A stretch of DNA of 64,000 nucleotides from an uncultured Alistipes sp. (GCA_938014215.1 CALLRW010000041.1:310001-374000); one strand, 5' to 3'. Positions 18,000-27,187 are shown, numbered from the stretch's first letter. A program made the numbers and translations. The notes: a model not told the origin generated them from the sequence alone.

Positions 18000-18686
18000 C
18001 TACATCTCCTCGTAGGCATACTGGATGGCCCGGTTCAACTGATCGATGAAGGGTTGCGTACGGCGGAACTCCTCCACCAATCGATCCGTCAGATTGTCGG
18101 CAAGCACATACTCCTCCGGGAGCTGTTTCTCCAGACAATAGTCCTTCTGCCGGAGCAGGTCGGCAAATTCCGAATCGGCCGGGAAACCCGTCGGAACCCG
18201 CTTGAGCCGGTTCGAACGGTCGAGCGCAAAGCCGCTGGCCGTCCGGATCGCCTGCATCATCTCGGCGCCGTGGTCCAGCACCTCCTCGCGGATCGACCGC
18301 AACACGGTCGGTTCGAGGCAAACCGCTCCCGAAGCCAGCAGGTGGTTGCTCCCCGATTCGCCGTCCGCCACCGGTTCGAGGTGGAAATAGTAGCCCGCAT
18401 AGCCCGACTTCTTGCCTTTCGGGGCGATGAAGGTACCGATCCAGCTCTTGTAGGGCCGCTTGTCGGGCGAAAAGCGCGTATCGCGGGCAATGCGGTAGGT
18501 ACAGTCCTGAGGCCGCAGCCCCCGCACCGTCGCATCGAACGACGCAATCCCCTCGATCAGCTCCGCCGTGAAGTCGGCCCACTGTCGCTTGACGTGGGCC
18601 CACTCCGTGCGATGGGCATCGAACCACTCGCGGTCGTTGTTCGCGTGCAGCCGCCGCAGGAAATCCAGTATCTCCGCGCTCTGCAT
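18000..18686 (-). CDS. DUF2461 domain protein
   Basis: A 228-residue protein of the DUF2461 family, recognised from FLRRLHANNDREWFDAHR at the N-terminus, TYRIARDTRFSPDKRPYK around 65-80 and AGYYFHLEP near 105. Function is unknown; no signal peptide or membrane segment is seen. The ATG at 18686 lies one base past the glyA stop, so it should be translated from the glyA message. A start 12 bases further upstream would overlap glyA. Confidence 0.85.
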   Translation of the reverse strand: MQSAEILDFLRRLHANNDREWFDAHRTEWAHVKRQWADFTAELIEGIASFDATVRGLRPQDCTYRIARDTRFSPDKRPYKSWIGTFIAPKGKKSGYAGYYFHLEPVADGESGSNHLLASGAVCLEPTVLRSIREEVLDHGAEMMQAIRTASGFALDRSNRLKRVPTGFPADSEFADLLRQKDYCLEKQLPEEYVLADNLTDRLVEEFRRTQPFIDQLNRAIQYAYEEM

Positions 18687-18687
18687 G

Positions 18688-19968
18688 CTACCAGGCAAAC
18701 AACGGATAGTTGGCCATCAGCGCGTTGACATCCTTGCGGACGGCGGCGATGTTCTCCTCGTTCTCCGGATCGCACAGCACACGGTCGATCAGGCCGACGA
18801 TGTAGTCCATCTGATCCTCCTTCAGGCCGCGCGTGGTGATGGCCGGCGTACCGAAACGCAGGCCCGAGGTCTGGAACGGCGAACGCGTATCGAACGGAAC
18901 CATGTTCTTGTTGGTCGTGATGTCGGCAGCCACGAGGCACTTCTCGGCCAGTTTGCCCGTCAGTTCGGGAAACTTCGTGCGCAGGTCGACCAGCATCAGG
19001 TGGTTGTCCGTACCGCCCGAGACGATCTTGTAACCGCGTTTCACAAAGGCCTCGGCCATGGCGGCGGCATTCTTCTTGACCTGGAGCTGATACTCCTTGT
19101 ATTCGGGCTGCAGCGCCTCTCCGAAGGCCACGGCCTTGGCGGCGATCACATGCTCGAGCGGTCCGCCCTGGATACCCGGGAAGACTGCCGCGTTGAGCAC
19201 CTGCGACATCATCTTCACGACACCCTTCGGCGTCTTCAGTCCCCACGGATTCTCGAAATCCTTGCCCATGAGGATGATACCTCCGCGCGGGCCGCGCAGC
19301 GTCTTGTGGGTCGTCGAGGTGACGATATGGGCATACTTCACCGGATTGTCCAGCAGCCCGGCGGCGATCAGACCCGCCGTGTGGGCCATGTCGACCATCA
19401 GCAGGGCGCCGACCTTGTCGGCAATCTCACGCATGCGCTTGTAGTCCCACTCGCGCGAATAGGCCGATGCACCGCCCACGATCAGCTTCGGGTGGCACTC
19501 CATCGCCTTGCGCTCCATGGCGTCGTAGTCGATGCGGCCGGTCGCCTCGTCGAGCTGGTAGCCGACGGCCTTGAAGTACTTGCCCGACATGTTCACCGGC
19601 GAACCGTGCGAAAGGTGACCTCCGTGAGCGAGGTCGAGCCCCATGAACGTGTCACCGGGCTGCATGCAGGCGAAGAAGACCGCCATGTTGGCCTGTGCTC
19701 CCGAGTGCGGCTGCACGTTGGCCCACTCCGCACCGTAGAGTTCGCAGAGGCGCTCGATGGCCAGCGACTCCACCTTGTCCACCACCTCGCAGCCTCCGTA
19801 GTAACGGGCGCCGGGGTAACCTTCGGCATACTTGTTCGTGAGCACCGAGCCCATGGCCTCCATTACCTCATTGCTGACGAAGTTCTCCGAGGCGATCAGC
19901 TCGATACCGTGCATCTGACGGCTGCGCTCGTCGGCAATCAAATCGAAAATCCGGGAATCTCTTTTCAT
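18688..19968 (-). CDS. glyA: Serine hydroxymethyltransferase
   Basis: A 426-residue PLP enzyme converting serine and tetrahydrofolate to glycine and methylene-THF in the cytoplasm. The PLP lysine is in VTSTTHKTLRGPRGG (Lys222); ELIASENFVS near 23-32 and HSGAQANMAVF near 88-99 are also typical. A near-consensus TATCTTTA (minus strand, 20011-20004) lies about 36 bases before the start and may be its -7 box. Confidence 0.97.
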   Translation of the reverse strand: MKRDSRIFDLIADERSRQMHGIELIASENFVSNEVMEAMGSVLTNKYAEGYPGARYYGGCEVVDKVESLAIERLCELYGAEWANVQPHSGAQANMAVFFACMQPGDTFMGLDLAHGGHLSHGSPVNMSGKYFKAVGYQLDEATGRIDYDAMERKAMECHPKLIVGGASAYSREWDYKRMREIADKVGALLMVDMAHTAGLIAAGLLDNPVKYAHIVTSTTHKTLRGPRGGIILMGKDFENPWGLKTPKGVVKMMSQVLNAAVFPGIQGGPLEHVIAAKAVAFGEALQPEYKEYQLQVKKNAAAMAEAFVKRGYKIVSGGTDNHLMLVDLRTKFPELTGKLAEKCLVAADITTNKNMVPFDTRSPFQTSGLRFGTPAITTRGLKEDQMDYIVGLIDRVLCDPENEENIAAVRKDVNALMANYPLFAW

Positions 19969-20066
19969 GTTTTGTTTTGGGTTATGAAATCCTTTACGGT
20001 CGGTAAAGATAAGGAAATTTGCCGGAATTCCTGCATCCCTCTGCTGTTTTAATCAGATATTTTTCC

Positions 20067-20074
20067 TATCTTTG
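20067..20074 (+). promoter_or_regulatory. -7 box TATCTTTG before fabG
   Basis: TATCTTTG matches TAnnTTTG, 41 bases before the fabG ATG. No clear TTTG stands at the usual -33 distance. Confidence 0.55.
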
Positions 20075-20115
20075 CGCTGCAAAATTGGTTGATTTTACCT
20101 TAAAAACATACGATT

Positions 20116-20862
20116 ATGAAATTGCTCGAAGGAAAAGTGGCCGTCATCACCGGCGCAGCTCGCGGTATCGGTAAGGCCATCGCCCTCAAATTCGCCTCCG
20201 AAGGCGCCAACGTCGCCTTCACCGATCTGGTCATCGACGAGAACGGCAAGGCTACCGAAGCCGAAATCGCCGCTCTCGGCGTCCAGGCCAAAGGCTACGC
20301 CTCGAATGCCGCCAACTTCGAAGAGACCCATCAGGTCATCAAACAGATCATGGAGGACTTCGGACGGATCGACATCCTGGTCAACAACGCCGGTATCACG
20401 AAGGACGGTCTGATGATGCGCATGTCCGAGGCACAGTGGGACGCCGTGATCACCGTCAACCTCAAGTCGGCCTTCAACTTCATCCACGCCGTAACGCCGA
20501 TCATGGCCCGTCAGAAGAGCGGCTCGATCATCAACATGTCGTCGGTGGTGGGTGTGAGCGGAAACGCCGGACAGTGCAACTACTCCGCCTCGAAGGCCGG
20601 CATGATCGGTCTGGCCAAGTCGATCGCCAAGGAGATGGGTTCGCGCGGCATCCGTGCCAACTGCATCGCCCCGGGATTCATCATGACCGACATGACCGAC
20701 AAGCTCCCCGACTCGGTCAAGGAGGAGTGGTACAAGCAGATTCCGCTGCGTCGCGGCGGTACGCCCGAGGAGGTTGCCAAGGTGGCCCTGTTCCTCGCTT
20801 CGGATCTCTCGTCGTATGTCAGCGGCCAGGTGATCCACTGCTGCGGTGCCATGAACTGCTAA
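20116..20862 (+). CDS. fabG: 3-oxoacyl-ACP reductase
   Basis: A 248-residue short-chain dehydrogenase. TGAARGIGKAIAL at 12-24 binds NADPH, NNAGIT near 88 follows, and catalytic Ser, Tyr and Lys are in INMSSVVG and YSASKAGMIG. Full length and the FabG-like VSGQVIHCCGAMNC ending support reduction of beta-ketoacyl-ACP in fatty acid elongation. It stands alone with its own promoter and probable terminator rather than in a fab operon, so another SDR role is possible. Confidence 0.88.
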   Translation: MKLLEGKVAVITGAARGIGKAIALKFASEGANVAFTDLVIDENGKATEAEIAALGVQAKGYASNAANFEETHQVIKQIMEDFGRIDILVNNAGITKDGLMMRMSEAQWDAVITVNLKSAFNFIHAVTPIMARQKSGSIINMSSVVGVSGNAGQCNYSASKAGMIGLAKSIAKEMGSRGIRANCIAPGFIMTDMTDKLPDSVKEEWYKQIPLRRGGTPEEVAKVALFLASDLSSYVSGQVIHCCGAMNC

Positions 20863-20910
20863 ATCGTGACGGGGGGGGGAAAAAAAACGACGCCCCCGGC
20901 CAGCTCTTGC

Positions 20911-20953
20911 GGAGCGCTCTCTTCCCGACGGAACGGAGCGCTCCGTTGTTTTA
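20911..20953 (+). terminator. Probable terminator after fabG
   Basis: GGAGCGCT (20911-20918) pairs with AGCGCTCC (20937-20944), followed by GTTGTTTT. The 285-base gap up to the next gene holds nothing else clear. Confidence 0.55.
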
Positions 20954-21133
20954 TCTGCCCGGCGGACCGGCTCCGCACCCCCCCTCGGGCAGATCGGACC
21001 GGAACGCCCGGTATGGCGCCTGAACCGGGAATCGGCACGGCACCACGCGGGATTGCGAGGCAGCCTGGTGCGGTTTTTGTCGTCAGAAGGTCGATTCTGC
21101 CACCGCAAGAGGCTCCATGTCTCCCTTTTTTAC

Positions 21134-21141
21134 TATATTTG
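21134..21141 (+). promoter_or_regulatory. -7 box TATATTTG six bases before an ATG
   Basis: TATATTTG fits TAnnTTTG and lies so close to the ATG at 21148 that the message would begin at or very near the start codon (leaderless). Confidence 0.55.
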
Positions 21142-21147
21142 CTCCGT

Positions 21148-22029
21148 ATGAAACGACTCGTGACCCTTCTGGCCGCCGTGGCCACCCTGCACGGCATCGC
21201 CTCCGCCCAGGAGGCAACCCTTCCGTCCCCCGATGCCCGCACGATCGGCATGGGCGGCGTAATGATGACCAACCTCTCCGGTTCGCATGCCATCTACAAC
21301 AACGCGGCCCTCTCGGCCTTCTCGCTGACCCCCGCACAGATCTCCTCGTCGTACTACGGGCAGGGCAAGTTCGACTATTATGCCGTCTCGGGCAACTGCC
21401 GCCTCGACAACGCCAACCTGGTACAGGCCGGCTGGAGACAGTTCCTGCGCGAACGCGGCAACAACGACATGGCCGTCGATCTGGGCTACACGCGCCGCAT
21501 CAACGACCGGTGGGCCGTCGGAGTCGTCGCCCGGTACATGCACCTGCGACGCCCCGAGGTATCGTCCGACGCTCTGGCCGCCGATCTGAGCGTCGCCTAT
21601 CAGCTGCCGCTCGAGAATGTCGGCAGCTACTCGACGCTGCGGGCCGGAGCAAAACTCGCCAACCTCGGCTCGTATCTCTCCCAAACGGACTACATCCTCC
21701 CGATGGACCTCACGGCCGGCGTGGCGCTGGATACCTTCGTCACCGACGCCCACGAGATCACGGTCGGCACCGATCTGGGCTACTACTTCTATCCGAAGGC
21801 GGTCCGCGGATTCCAGATGTCGATCGGCGCGGAGTACAACCTCATGCAGCTCGTGCAGTTCCGAGGCGGATACCATTTCGGCGAACAGCGCTACTACTAT
21901 CCGAGTTACTGGTCGGTGGGAGCCGGCGTGCGGATTCTCCATCTGCGGCTCGACTTCGCCTATCTCTTTGCCGAGAAGAACACCCTGCTGCACAACACCT
22001 ACAGCCTGAGTTTCGGCTTCGACTTCTGA
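21148..22029 (+). CDS. PorV/PorQ-like outer-membrane barrel protein
   Basis: A 293-residue protein with signal peptide ending at ASAQ. The next segment, PDARTIGMGGVMMTNLSG then AIYNNAAL, is the conserved start of the PorV/PorQ family (outer-membrane beta barrels of the FadL type). Alternating amphipathic strands run to the final aromatic FGFDF, a barrel-end signal for BAM. PorV and PorQ serve type IX secretion in relatives; no other secretion genes are nearby, so that role is not shown. Confidence 0.75.
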   Translation: MKRLVTLLAAVATLHGIASAQEATLPSPDARTIGMGGVMMTNLSGSHAIYNNAALSAFSLTPAQISSSYYGQGKFDYYAVSGNCRLDNANLVQAGWRQFLRERGNNDMAVDLGYTRRINDRWAVGVVARYMHLRRPEVSSDALAADLSVAYQLPLENVGSYSTLRAGAKLANLGSYLSQTDYILPMDLTAGVALDTFVTDAHEITVGTDLGYYFYPKAVRGFQMSIGAEYNLMQLVQFRGGYHFGEQRYYYPSYWSVGAGVRILHLRLDFAYLFAEKNTLLHNTYSLSFGFDF

Positions 22030-22156
22030 CCCGGGAGCCGGCAATGTGACTCCTCCTCAGCGGGGAGGCCAGCAGAGGGGGGGGGTAAAGGAAGACGAGG
22101 AGAAACAACAGAAGACACTCAAACCATTCCCCAAGCGGCAAAAGAGGCTCAATGTA

Positions 22157-22195
22157 CAAAAAAAATCTTCCACCGAACGGGTGGAAGATTTTTTC
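22157..22195. terminator. Bidirectional terminator
   Basis: AATCTTCCACC and GGTGGAAGATT form an 11-bp stem flanked by A and T runs, so it ends both the rightward barrel gene and the leftward phosphatase gene. Confidence 0.85.
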
Positions 22196-22292
22196 ATGCA
22201 GACACCGGCCGGGTCGGGCAGCAAGGCACCAAATACCGGCGCCGTCGGACAACAGACCCCAACGACCGGCCATATCGAAGCCCGATGCCGCT

Positions 22293-22775
22293 TCAGATGC
22301 GGCCTTCGCTGCGCAACACCTCCAGCAGTCCGTCGCAACCGTCCTCCAGCAGATCGAGAACCAGCTCGAACCCTTCGTGTCCCTCGTAATAGGGGTCGGG
22401 GACGTAGGTCCGGTCGGGATGGTGGCGGCAGAAATCCGTCATGCGGCAGATGCGCCCGGCCGCAGCCCGCGACGGCGCCATCCGATACAGCGTCTCGTAG
22501 TTCATGTCGTCCATGACGACAATCCGGTCGAAGCGGTCGAAATCCTCCTCGCGGATCTGACGCGCCCGGTGGGTCAGCGCATATCCGCGCCGCGCCGCCG
22601 CACTCCGCATCCGCGGATCGGGCAGATCGCCCCGGTGTCCTCCATACGTTCCGGCCGAATCGACCTCCATCCGGTCGGACAATCCTCCACGCTCGATCCG
22701 GTCCCGCAAAATACCCTCGGCAGCCGGCGAACGACAGATGTTGCCCAGGCAGACAAACAGAATTTTCGTTTTCAT
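22293..22775 (-). CDS. Low-molecular-weight protein-tyrosine phosphatase
   Basis: A 160-residue cytoplasmic phosphatase. The P-loop VCLGNICRSPAAEG gives nucleophile Cys9 and Arg15 (C-x5-R-S); VPDPYYEGHEGF supplies the general-acid Asp of the family's DPY motif. Such enzymes remove phosphate from tyrosine, often on capsule kinases, and some act on arsenate; the substrate here is unknown. The start at 22775 is 5 bases after a perfect promoter -7 box, so the mRNA may lack a leader. Confidence 0.93.
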   Translation of the reverse strand: MKTKILFVCLGNICRSPAAEGILRDRIERGGLSDRMEVDSAGTYGGHRGDLPDPRMRSAAARRGYALTHRARQIREEDFDRFDRIVVMDDMNYETLYRMAPSRAAAGRICRMTDFCRHHPDRTYVPDPYYEGHEGFELVLDLLEDGCDGLLEVLRSEGRI

Positions 22776-22780
22776 GGCTG

Positions 22781-22812
22781 CAAAGATAACTGCAGGACGC
22801 GGCAGCACCAAA
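22781..22812 (-). promoter_or_regulatory. Consensus promoter TTTG-N20-TATCTTTG for the phosphatase gene
   Basis: On the minus strand TTTG (22812-22809) and TATCTTTG (22788-22781) are 20 bases apart, the ideal Bacteroidota spacing. The ATG follows 5 bases after the -7 box. Confidence 0.8.
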
Positions 22813-23212
22813 TTTGGACGCCATTTTTTGGGGATCCGACATTCGGAACATCTTTTGCATCCGCGACCGGGCGGAGTCCGGGCGGTTTTCGGCCCGATGA
22901 CCCGCCGTGGCAGTCCGGCCGTAGCGAAATCCGGAACAACAGGCGTGCGGCAACACTTCGCGGGGGCCGGCGCCGGTACACAAGCGCCCGGAGCGGCACC
23001 TCACAAGCCATACCCCCACGGCAAGGGCCTTTCGGACAGGAGCAGCCCCTCTCCGGCGGGATGCCGTTCCGGATCGTCCGCACCCGGCTTCGGCAACGGT
23101 CGCGATCCGTAAATTTCGCAATTCCGGCCACCGGCTCCTATACGATCGAAAAATATGACAAATCGGACAATAATTGGAACTCCCGGATTCCCGATATTCC
23201 AAGAATTTTCAG
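22813..23212. other. Intergenic stretch without a recognised gene
   Basis: About 400 bases between two divergent genes. Open frames exist on both strands but are Arg/Pro-rich and resemble no protein; no repeat or RNA structure was recognised. Confidence 0.6.
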
Positions 23213-23220
23213 TACCTTTG
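23213..23220 (+). promoter_or_regulatory. -7 box TACCTTTG before the YtfJ-like gene
   Basis: TACCTTTG matches TAnnTTTG, 43 bases before the ATG at 23264. No good TTTG is found at -33. Confidence 0.5.
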
Positions 23221-23263
23221 CCCCCGATTTGTTTTCACTGGAAACCGAAAAAACAGAGAACGT

Positions 23264-23782
23264 ATGAAGATGAAAGTAATTGCGATACTGGCCGCCGCCG
23301 CGCTGACCGTATCGACGGCTTCCGCTCAGGAACAACCGCACAAGGTGCAGAATGTCGAACTGCTCGACCTGGACGGGAAACCCGCAAAACTGCCCCACTT
23401 CGGCGAGAAAAACCTCATGATATTCTATGTCGACCCCGACCGACACAAGCAGAACGAGGAGTTTACCTATGAACTCGAACGCAACCACCGCGCCTCGGGC
23501 GACAACATCTACGGCTTCGGCATCATGAACCTCAAGGATGCCCCGATGATCCCCAACGGCATGGCCCGCAGCATGGCCAAGAAACGCACCGAAAAGAACG
23601 GCGCCACGGTCCTCGCCGACGAAAACCGCACGCTGAGCACGGCGTGGGGACTGGGCGACTGCAACAACCAGTTCGTGCTGATCCTCGTCTCGAAGGAGGG
23701 CGAAATCGTCTTCCTGCGCAAAGGCGTCCTCTCCGAGGCCGACAAGCAGGCTTTTTACAAAACGGTCGAGAAGTATCGATAA
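23264..23782 (+). CDS. YtfJ-like periplasmic thioredoxin-fold protein
   Basis: A 172-residue protein with a cleavable signal ending near STASAQ. The C-terminal half (ADENRTLSTAWGL, FVLILVSKEGEIVFLRKGVLSE) follows the order of E. coli YtfJ, a periplasmic protein with a thioredoxin fold but no CxxC. No redox cysteine pair is visible here, so it is unlikely to be an oxidoreductase. Function is unknown. The barrel gene starts 3 bases after its stop, so both are probably on one transcript. Confidence 0.65.
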   Translation: MKMKVIAILAAAALTVSTASAQEQPHKVQNVELLDLDGKPAKLPHFGEKNLMIFYVDPDRHKQNEEFTYELERNHRASGDNIYGFGIMNLKDAPMIPNGMARSMAKKRTEKNGATVLADENRTLSTAWGLGDCNNQFVLILVSKEGEIVFLRKGVLSEADKQAFYKTVEKYR

Positions 23783-23785
23783 CGC

Positions 23786-24991
23786 ATGCTGCGCCGATCC
23801 GCCCTGTTTTCTCTCGTGATCGTCTTCACGGGAGCCCTCCTCCCCGCGGTTGCTCAGGACCCCGGCATGTATGTCACCCAGCAGGGTGACACCATCCGCT
23901 ACACCTACACCCCTCTGCCTCAGGAAAAGCCCCGAAAGAAGCCCTTCCTCAGACGCGTCGTGGACTATTTCGGCGAATCGACTACCGATCGTACCTTCGA
24001 AAAGAAGATCGACTTCACCTTTGCCGGCGGCCCCAGCTATTCGAAAAGCACCAGCCTCGGCATCGGTGTGCTGGCCGCTGGCCTCTACCGGCTCGACCGT
24101 ACCGACTCGATCACCTCGCCCTCCGACGTCTCGGTCTTCGCGAGTGTCTCGATCACCGGATTCTACACGGTCGGAATCTCCGGAAACACCATCTTTGCCC
24201 GGAACAAGCAGCGCGTGATCTACTCCGCCGAGTTCATCTCCGCGCCGCGCGACTTCTGGGGAATCGGCTATGACAACGCCCTCCACAACCCGGCGAGCTC
24301 CTATGCCGAAAAGCGAATCCAGATCAAGGGCCAGTATCAGCGCGAGATCCTGCCCCACACCTATGTGGGCGGACTCGTCAACTTCGACTATACGCGCGGC
24401 CTGCGCTTTACGAAACCCGAGTATCTCGCCGGCGAGAATACCAGCTACACGGCAACCGGAATCGGTGCCGTCGCCGAGTATGACAGCCGCGACTTCATCT
24501 CCAACCCCTTCCGCGGCGTCTACATCAGCCTGCAGGAGACGCTCTTCCCCAAGGGACTCGGAAACTGCGGGAAGACCCTCTGGCAGACCACCTTCATCGC
24601 CGATGCCTACCACAAGGTGTGGAACGGCGGTATCCTGGCCACGGACCTCTATGCCGAATTCAACTCCGACGGAACCCCCTGGCCCATGCTCGCCCGTCTG
24701 GGCGACAACCAGCGCATGCGGGGATACTACCTCGGACGCTTCACCGACAACGACATGATCACCTTCCAGATCGAGCTCCGGCAGCGGATCTGGCGGCGAA
24801 TCGGCGGTGTCGTCTGGGGCGGCGCCGGCAACGTCTTCCCCTCGTTTGGAAAGTTCGACTGGAGCAAAACCCTCCCCAACTACGGCGTCGGCCTGCGCTG
24901 GGAACTCAAGAGACGTGTCAACGTCCGTATCGACTACGGCTTCGGAAAGGATACCAACAGCTTCCTGCTGAGTATCAACGAGGCCTTCTAA
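23786..24991 (+). CDS. BamA/TamA family outer-membrane barrel (surface antigen)
   Basis: A 401-residue protein with a signal peptide ending near AVAQ. Without POTRA repeats, the chain goes directly into a 16-strand-type barrel: alternating strands, LGDNQRMRGYYLGRF (the conserved (V/M)RGF/Y lid motif of Omp85 proteins) and an aromatic final residue, Phe401. It is therefore a short Omp85-like protein rather than BamA itself. A role in lipid or protein passage over the outer membrane is inferred. It is followed 17 bases later by the phosphoethanolamine-transferase-like gene. Confidence 0.8.
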   Translation: MLRRSALFSLVIVFTGALLPAVAQDPGMYVTQQGDTIRYTYTPLPQEKPRKKPFLRRVVDYFGESTTDRTFEKKIDFTFAGGPSYSKSTSLGIGVLAAGLYRLDRTDSITSPSDVSVFASVSITGFYTVGISGNTIFARNKQRVIYSAEFISAPRDFWGIGYDNALHNPASSYAEKRIQIKGQYQREILPHTYVGGLVNFDYTRGLRFTKPEYLAGENTSYTATGIGAVAEYDSRDFISNPFRGVYISLQETLFPKGLGNCGKTLWQTTFIADAYHKVWNGGILATDLYAEFNSDGTPWPMLARLGDNQRMRGYYLGRFTDNDMITFQIELRQRIWRRIGGVVWGGAGNVFPSFGKFDWSKTLPNYGVGLRWELKRRVNVRIDYGFGKDTNSFLLSINEAF

Positions 24992-25008
24992 CCGACCAAG
25001 TATAGATT

Positions 25009-26736
25009 ATGAGTGTTGTTAAGAATCGGAAAGAGATGAGCCCCAAGGAGCCGCGACGGATCGTCAAGACCCGCAGCCGCTTCACCACGCTGCTGACGAT
25101 CTACTTCTTCGTCGTGCTGATCATTCCGAACTGTGTGCTGGCAAATACGGAGTCCTACTCCGTCTGGTCGACCGAGGCGCTGATCCTCATCCCCCTGGGA
25201 TTCTACATGATGTGGAGTGTCGCCCTGCGCCGATCGGGCGTGATGATCTGGCTCGGCTTCCCCTTCATCTTCTTCTGCGCCTTCCAGATCGTGCTGCTCT
25301 ACCTGTTCGGCAACTCGATCATCGCGACCGACATGTTCACCAACGTCCTGACGACCAACCCCGGCGAGGCCGGTGAACTGCTCGGCAATATCTACCCCTC
25401 GGTGGTGCTGGTGTGCGTGCTCTACCTGCCGCTGCTGTGGCTCGCCGCCCGCGAAATCGCCCACAAGCGGTACATCACCCCCACCTCGCGCATCAACATC
25501 GGATTGACCGGCGCCGTCGTCTTCGCCTTCGGCCTGCTGGCCCTGATCCCGGCCTACCACGTCAGCGAAAACAAGCACGTGCTGCGCGACGAGATCTTCC
25601 CCGTCAACGTCTTCTACAACCTCGGGCTGAGCGGCTCGGAGTTCCGCAAGTCGCACAACTTCGCCCAAAGCTCCGAAGGGTTCTCCTACGAGGCCCGGCG
25701 GACGGCCCGGATCCCCGAACGCGAGGTCTATGTCTACATCATCGGCGAGGCCGCCCGGGCCATGAACTGGCAGCTCTACGGCTACGAACGCGAGACGAAT
25801 CCGCGGCTGTCGAAGATGGACGACCTGGTGGTCTTCCGCAACCTGCTGACCCAGAGCAACACCACGCACAAGAGCGTGCCGCTGATCCTCTCGTCGGTGG
25901 CTACGGACGAACACGAGGAGCTCTATCGCCGCAAGGGTTTGCCGGCCCTGTTCAACGAGGTGGGCTTCGACACGTGGTTCGTCTCGAACCAGTCGCCCCA
26001 GGGTGCCATGATCGACAATCTGGCGCACGACGCCAAGCATCTGATCTACATCCGTTCGCCGCGTCGGGACATGCAGCTGCTCGAGGAGGTGAAGAAGATC
26101 CTCGAAACGAGCCGTGAACAGAAGATCCTCATCGTGCTCCACTGCTACGGATCGCACTTCAGCTACCACCAGCGCTACCCGCGGGAGTTTGCCCGCTTCC
26201 TGCCCGACGATGACGTGGCCATCGCCCCGCAGCACCGTCAGACGCTGGTCAACGCCTACGACAACTCGATCCTCTACACGGACCACTTCCTGGCCGAGAC
26301 GATCGACTACCTGCGTTCGCTCGAAGGGACGGCCTCGGCGCTGCTCTACTGTGCGGACCACGGCGAAGATCTGATCGACGACGACCGCGAACGGTTCCTC
26401 CACGCCTCGCCCACCACGACGGCCTACCAGCTCTACGTGGCATCGCTGGCCTGGTTCTCGGAGGAGTATCAGCGCTATTTCCCCGAAAAGGTGGCTGCCG
26501 CCCGGGCCAACGAAACGGCCCCCGCCACGTCGCATGCCATCTTCCACACGATGGCCGACATGGCCTCGATTGAGGGCCGTTACCTCTCGACGCGGGTTTC
26601 GCTTGTCAGCCCCGACTTCGACCGTCAGGCACCCCGCTTCTACCTGAACGATCACAACGAGGCGGTACCCTATCCCAAAACCGGACTGCGGCAGGAGGAT
26701 TACGAGGTATTCCGCCGCTACGGCATCGAATTATAG
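25009..26736 (+). CDS. Lipid A phosphoethanolamine transferase-like membrane enzyme
   Basis: A 575-residue inner-membrane protein: about five hydrophobic helices in the first 200 residues, then a periplasmic sulfatase-fold domain. VYIIGEAARAMNWQLYGY gives the first metal Glu, LLTQSNTTHKSVPLIL the nucleophilic threonine, and LLYCADHGEDLIDDD the later metal ligands, as in EptA/OpgE. It should move phosphoethanolamine from phosphatidylethanolamine to lipid A or another glycan, altering surface charge. The exact acceptor is not deducible. Repeats follow the gene. Confidence 0.87.
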   Translation: MSVVKNRKEMSPKEPRRIVKTRSRFTTLLTIYFFVVLIIPNCVLANTESYSVWSTEALILIPLGFYMMWSVALRRSGVMIWLGFPFIFFCAFQIVLLYLFGNSIIATDMFTNVLTTNPGEAGELLGNIYPSVVLVCVLYLPLLWLAAREIAHKRYITPTSRINIGLTGAVVFAFGLLALIPAYHVSENKHVLRDEIFPVNVFYNLGLSGSEFRKSHNFAQSSEGFSYEARRTARIPEREVYVYIIGEAARAMNWQLYGYERETNPRLSKMDDLVVFRNLLTQSNTTHKSVPLILSSVATDEHEELYRRKGLPALFNEVGFDTWFVSNQSPQGAMIDNLAHDAKHLIYIRSPRRDMQLLEEVKKILETSREQKILIVLHCYGSHFSYHQRYPREFARFLPDDDVAIAPQHRQTLVNAYDNSILYTDHFLAETIDYLRSLEGTASALLYCADHGEDLIDDDRERFLHASPTTTAYQLYVASLAWFSEEYQRYFPEKVAAARANETAPATSHAIFHTMADMASIEGRYLSTRVSLVSPDFDRQAPRFYLNDHNEAVPYPKTGLRQEDYEVFRRYGIEL

Positions 26737-26754
26737 CATCCGGGGGGGGGCCGA

Positions 26755-27055
26755 AGTGAGGGCTACCCAAACAGGGTCGGAGACGAGGACGGGACCGGAG
26801 AGGCAGCCCCGGGACCGGGCCAGGGACAAGGTGTGGAGGCCGGGAGGCAACCCGCTGGCTGGATCAGAGACAAGGCGGGGGATCAAAAAGGTCCCCACGG
26901 ACTGCGCCAGGAACGAGAAAGGAGCCGGAGAGGCCCCGCGGGACTGGACCAGAGATAAAAACGGAGTCAGAAATGCGCCCCGGGACAGAGCCAGAGACAA
27001 AACGGGACAGAGATACCCCGGCCAGGATCCAAGGGCAAGAAGTGGAGGCCGGGTG
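26755..27055. repeat. Degenerate tandem repeat of about 42 bp, six to seven units
   Basis: Units anchored on GGGACnGnnCCAGAGAnAA begin near 26811, 26857, 26899, 26941, 26983 and 27021, so the spacing is about 42 bp with one of about 46. All three frames stay largely open because 42 is a multiple of three, but the peptide (Arg/Asp/Gly-rich, 14-residue period) looks like no protein. The block lies directly after the phosphoethanolamine transferase gene. Confidence 0.75.
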
Positions 27056-27092
27056 ACCACGCCGGCTGTCGATTCTCCGGCCTCAGCGAATA

Positions 27093-27138
27093 AACAGATC
27101 CGGTCTGGAGATCTTGTCCAGACCGGATCTGTTCTTTA
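27093..27138. terminator. Long hairpin, probable terminator
   Basis: AACAGATCCGGTCTGGA (27093 on) pairs perfectly with TCCAGACCGGATCTGTT, followed by CTTTAT. It is the first stem-loop after the 42-bp repeats and the likely end of rightward transcription. Confidence 0.65.
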
Positions 27139-27187
27139 TGCGGAAGATGTCCGGAACCAAATCCCCTCGACAACCGAAAACGCACAA

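Noticed and set aside
15800..18019. A 739-codon open frame on the minus strand over glmS
   Set aside because: It is a shadow of glmS of the same type, without start context or protein character.
22772..23131. A minus-strand gene in the space before the YtfJ-like gene
   Set aside because: Its translation is Arg/Pro/Cys-rich without similarity and it overlaps the phosphatase promoter.
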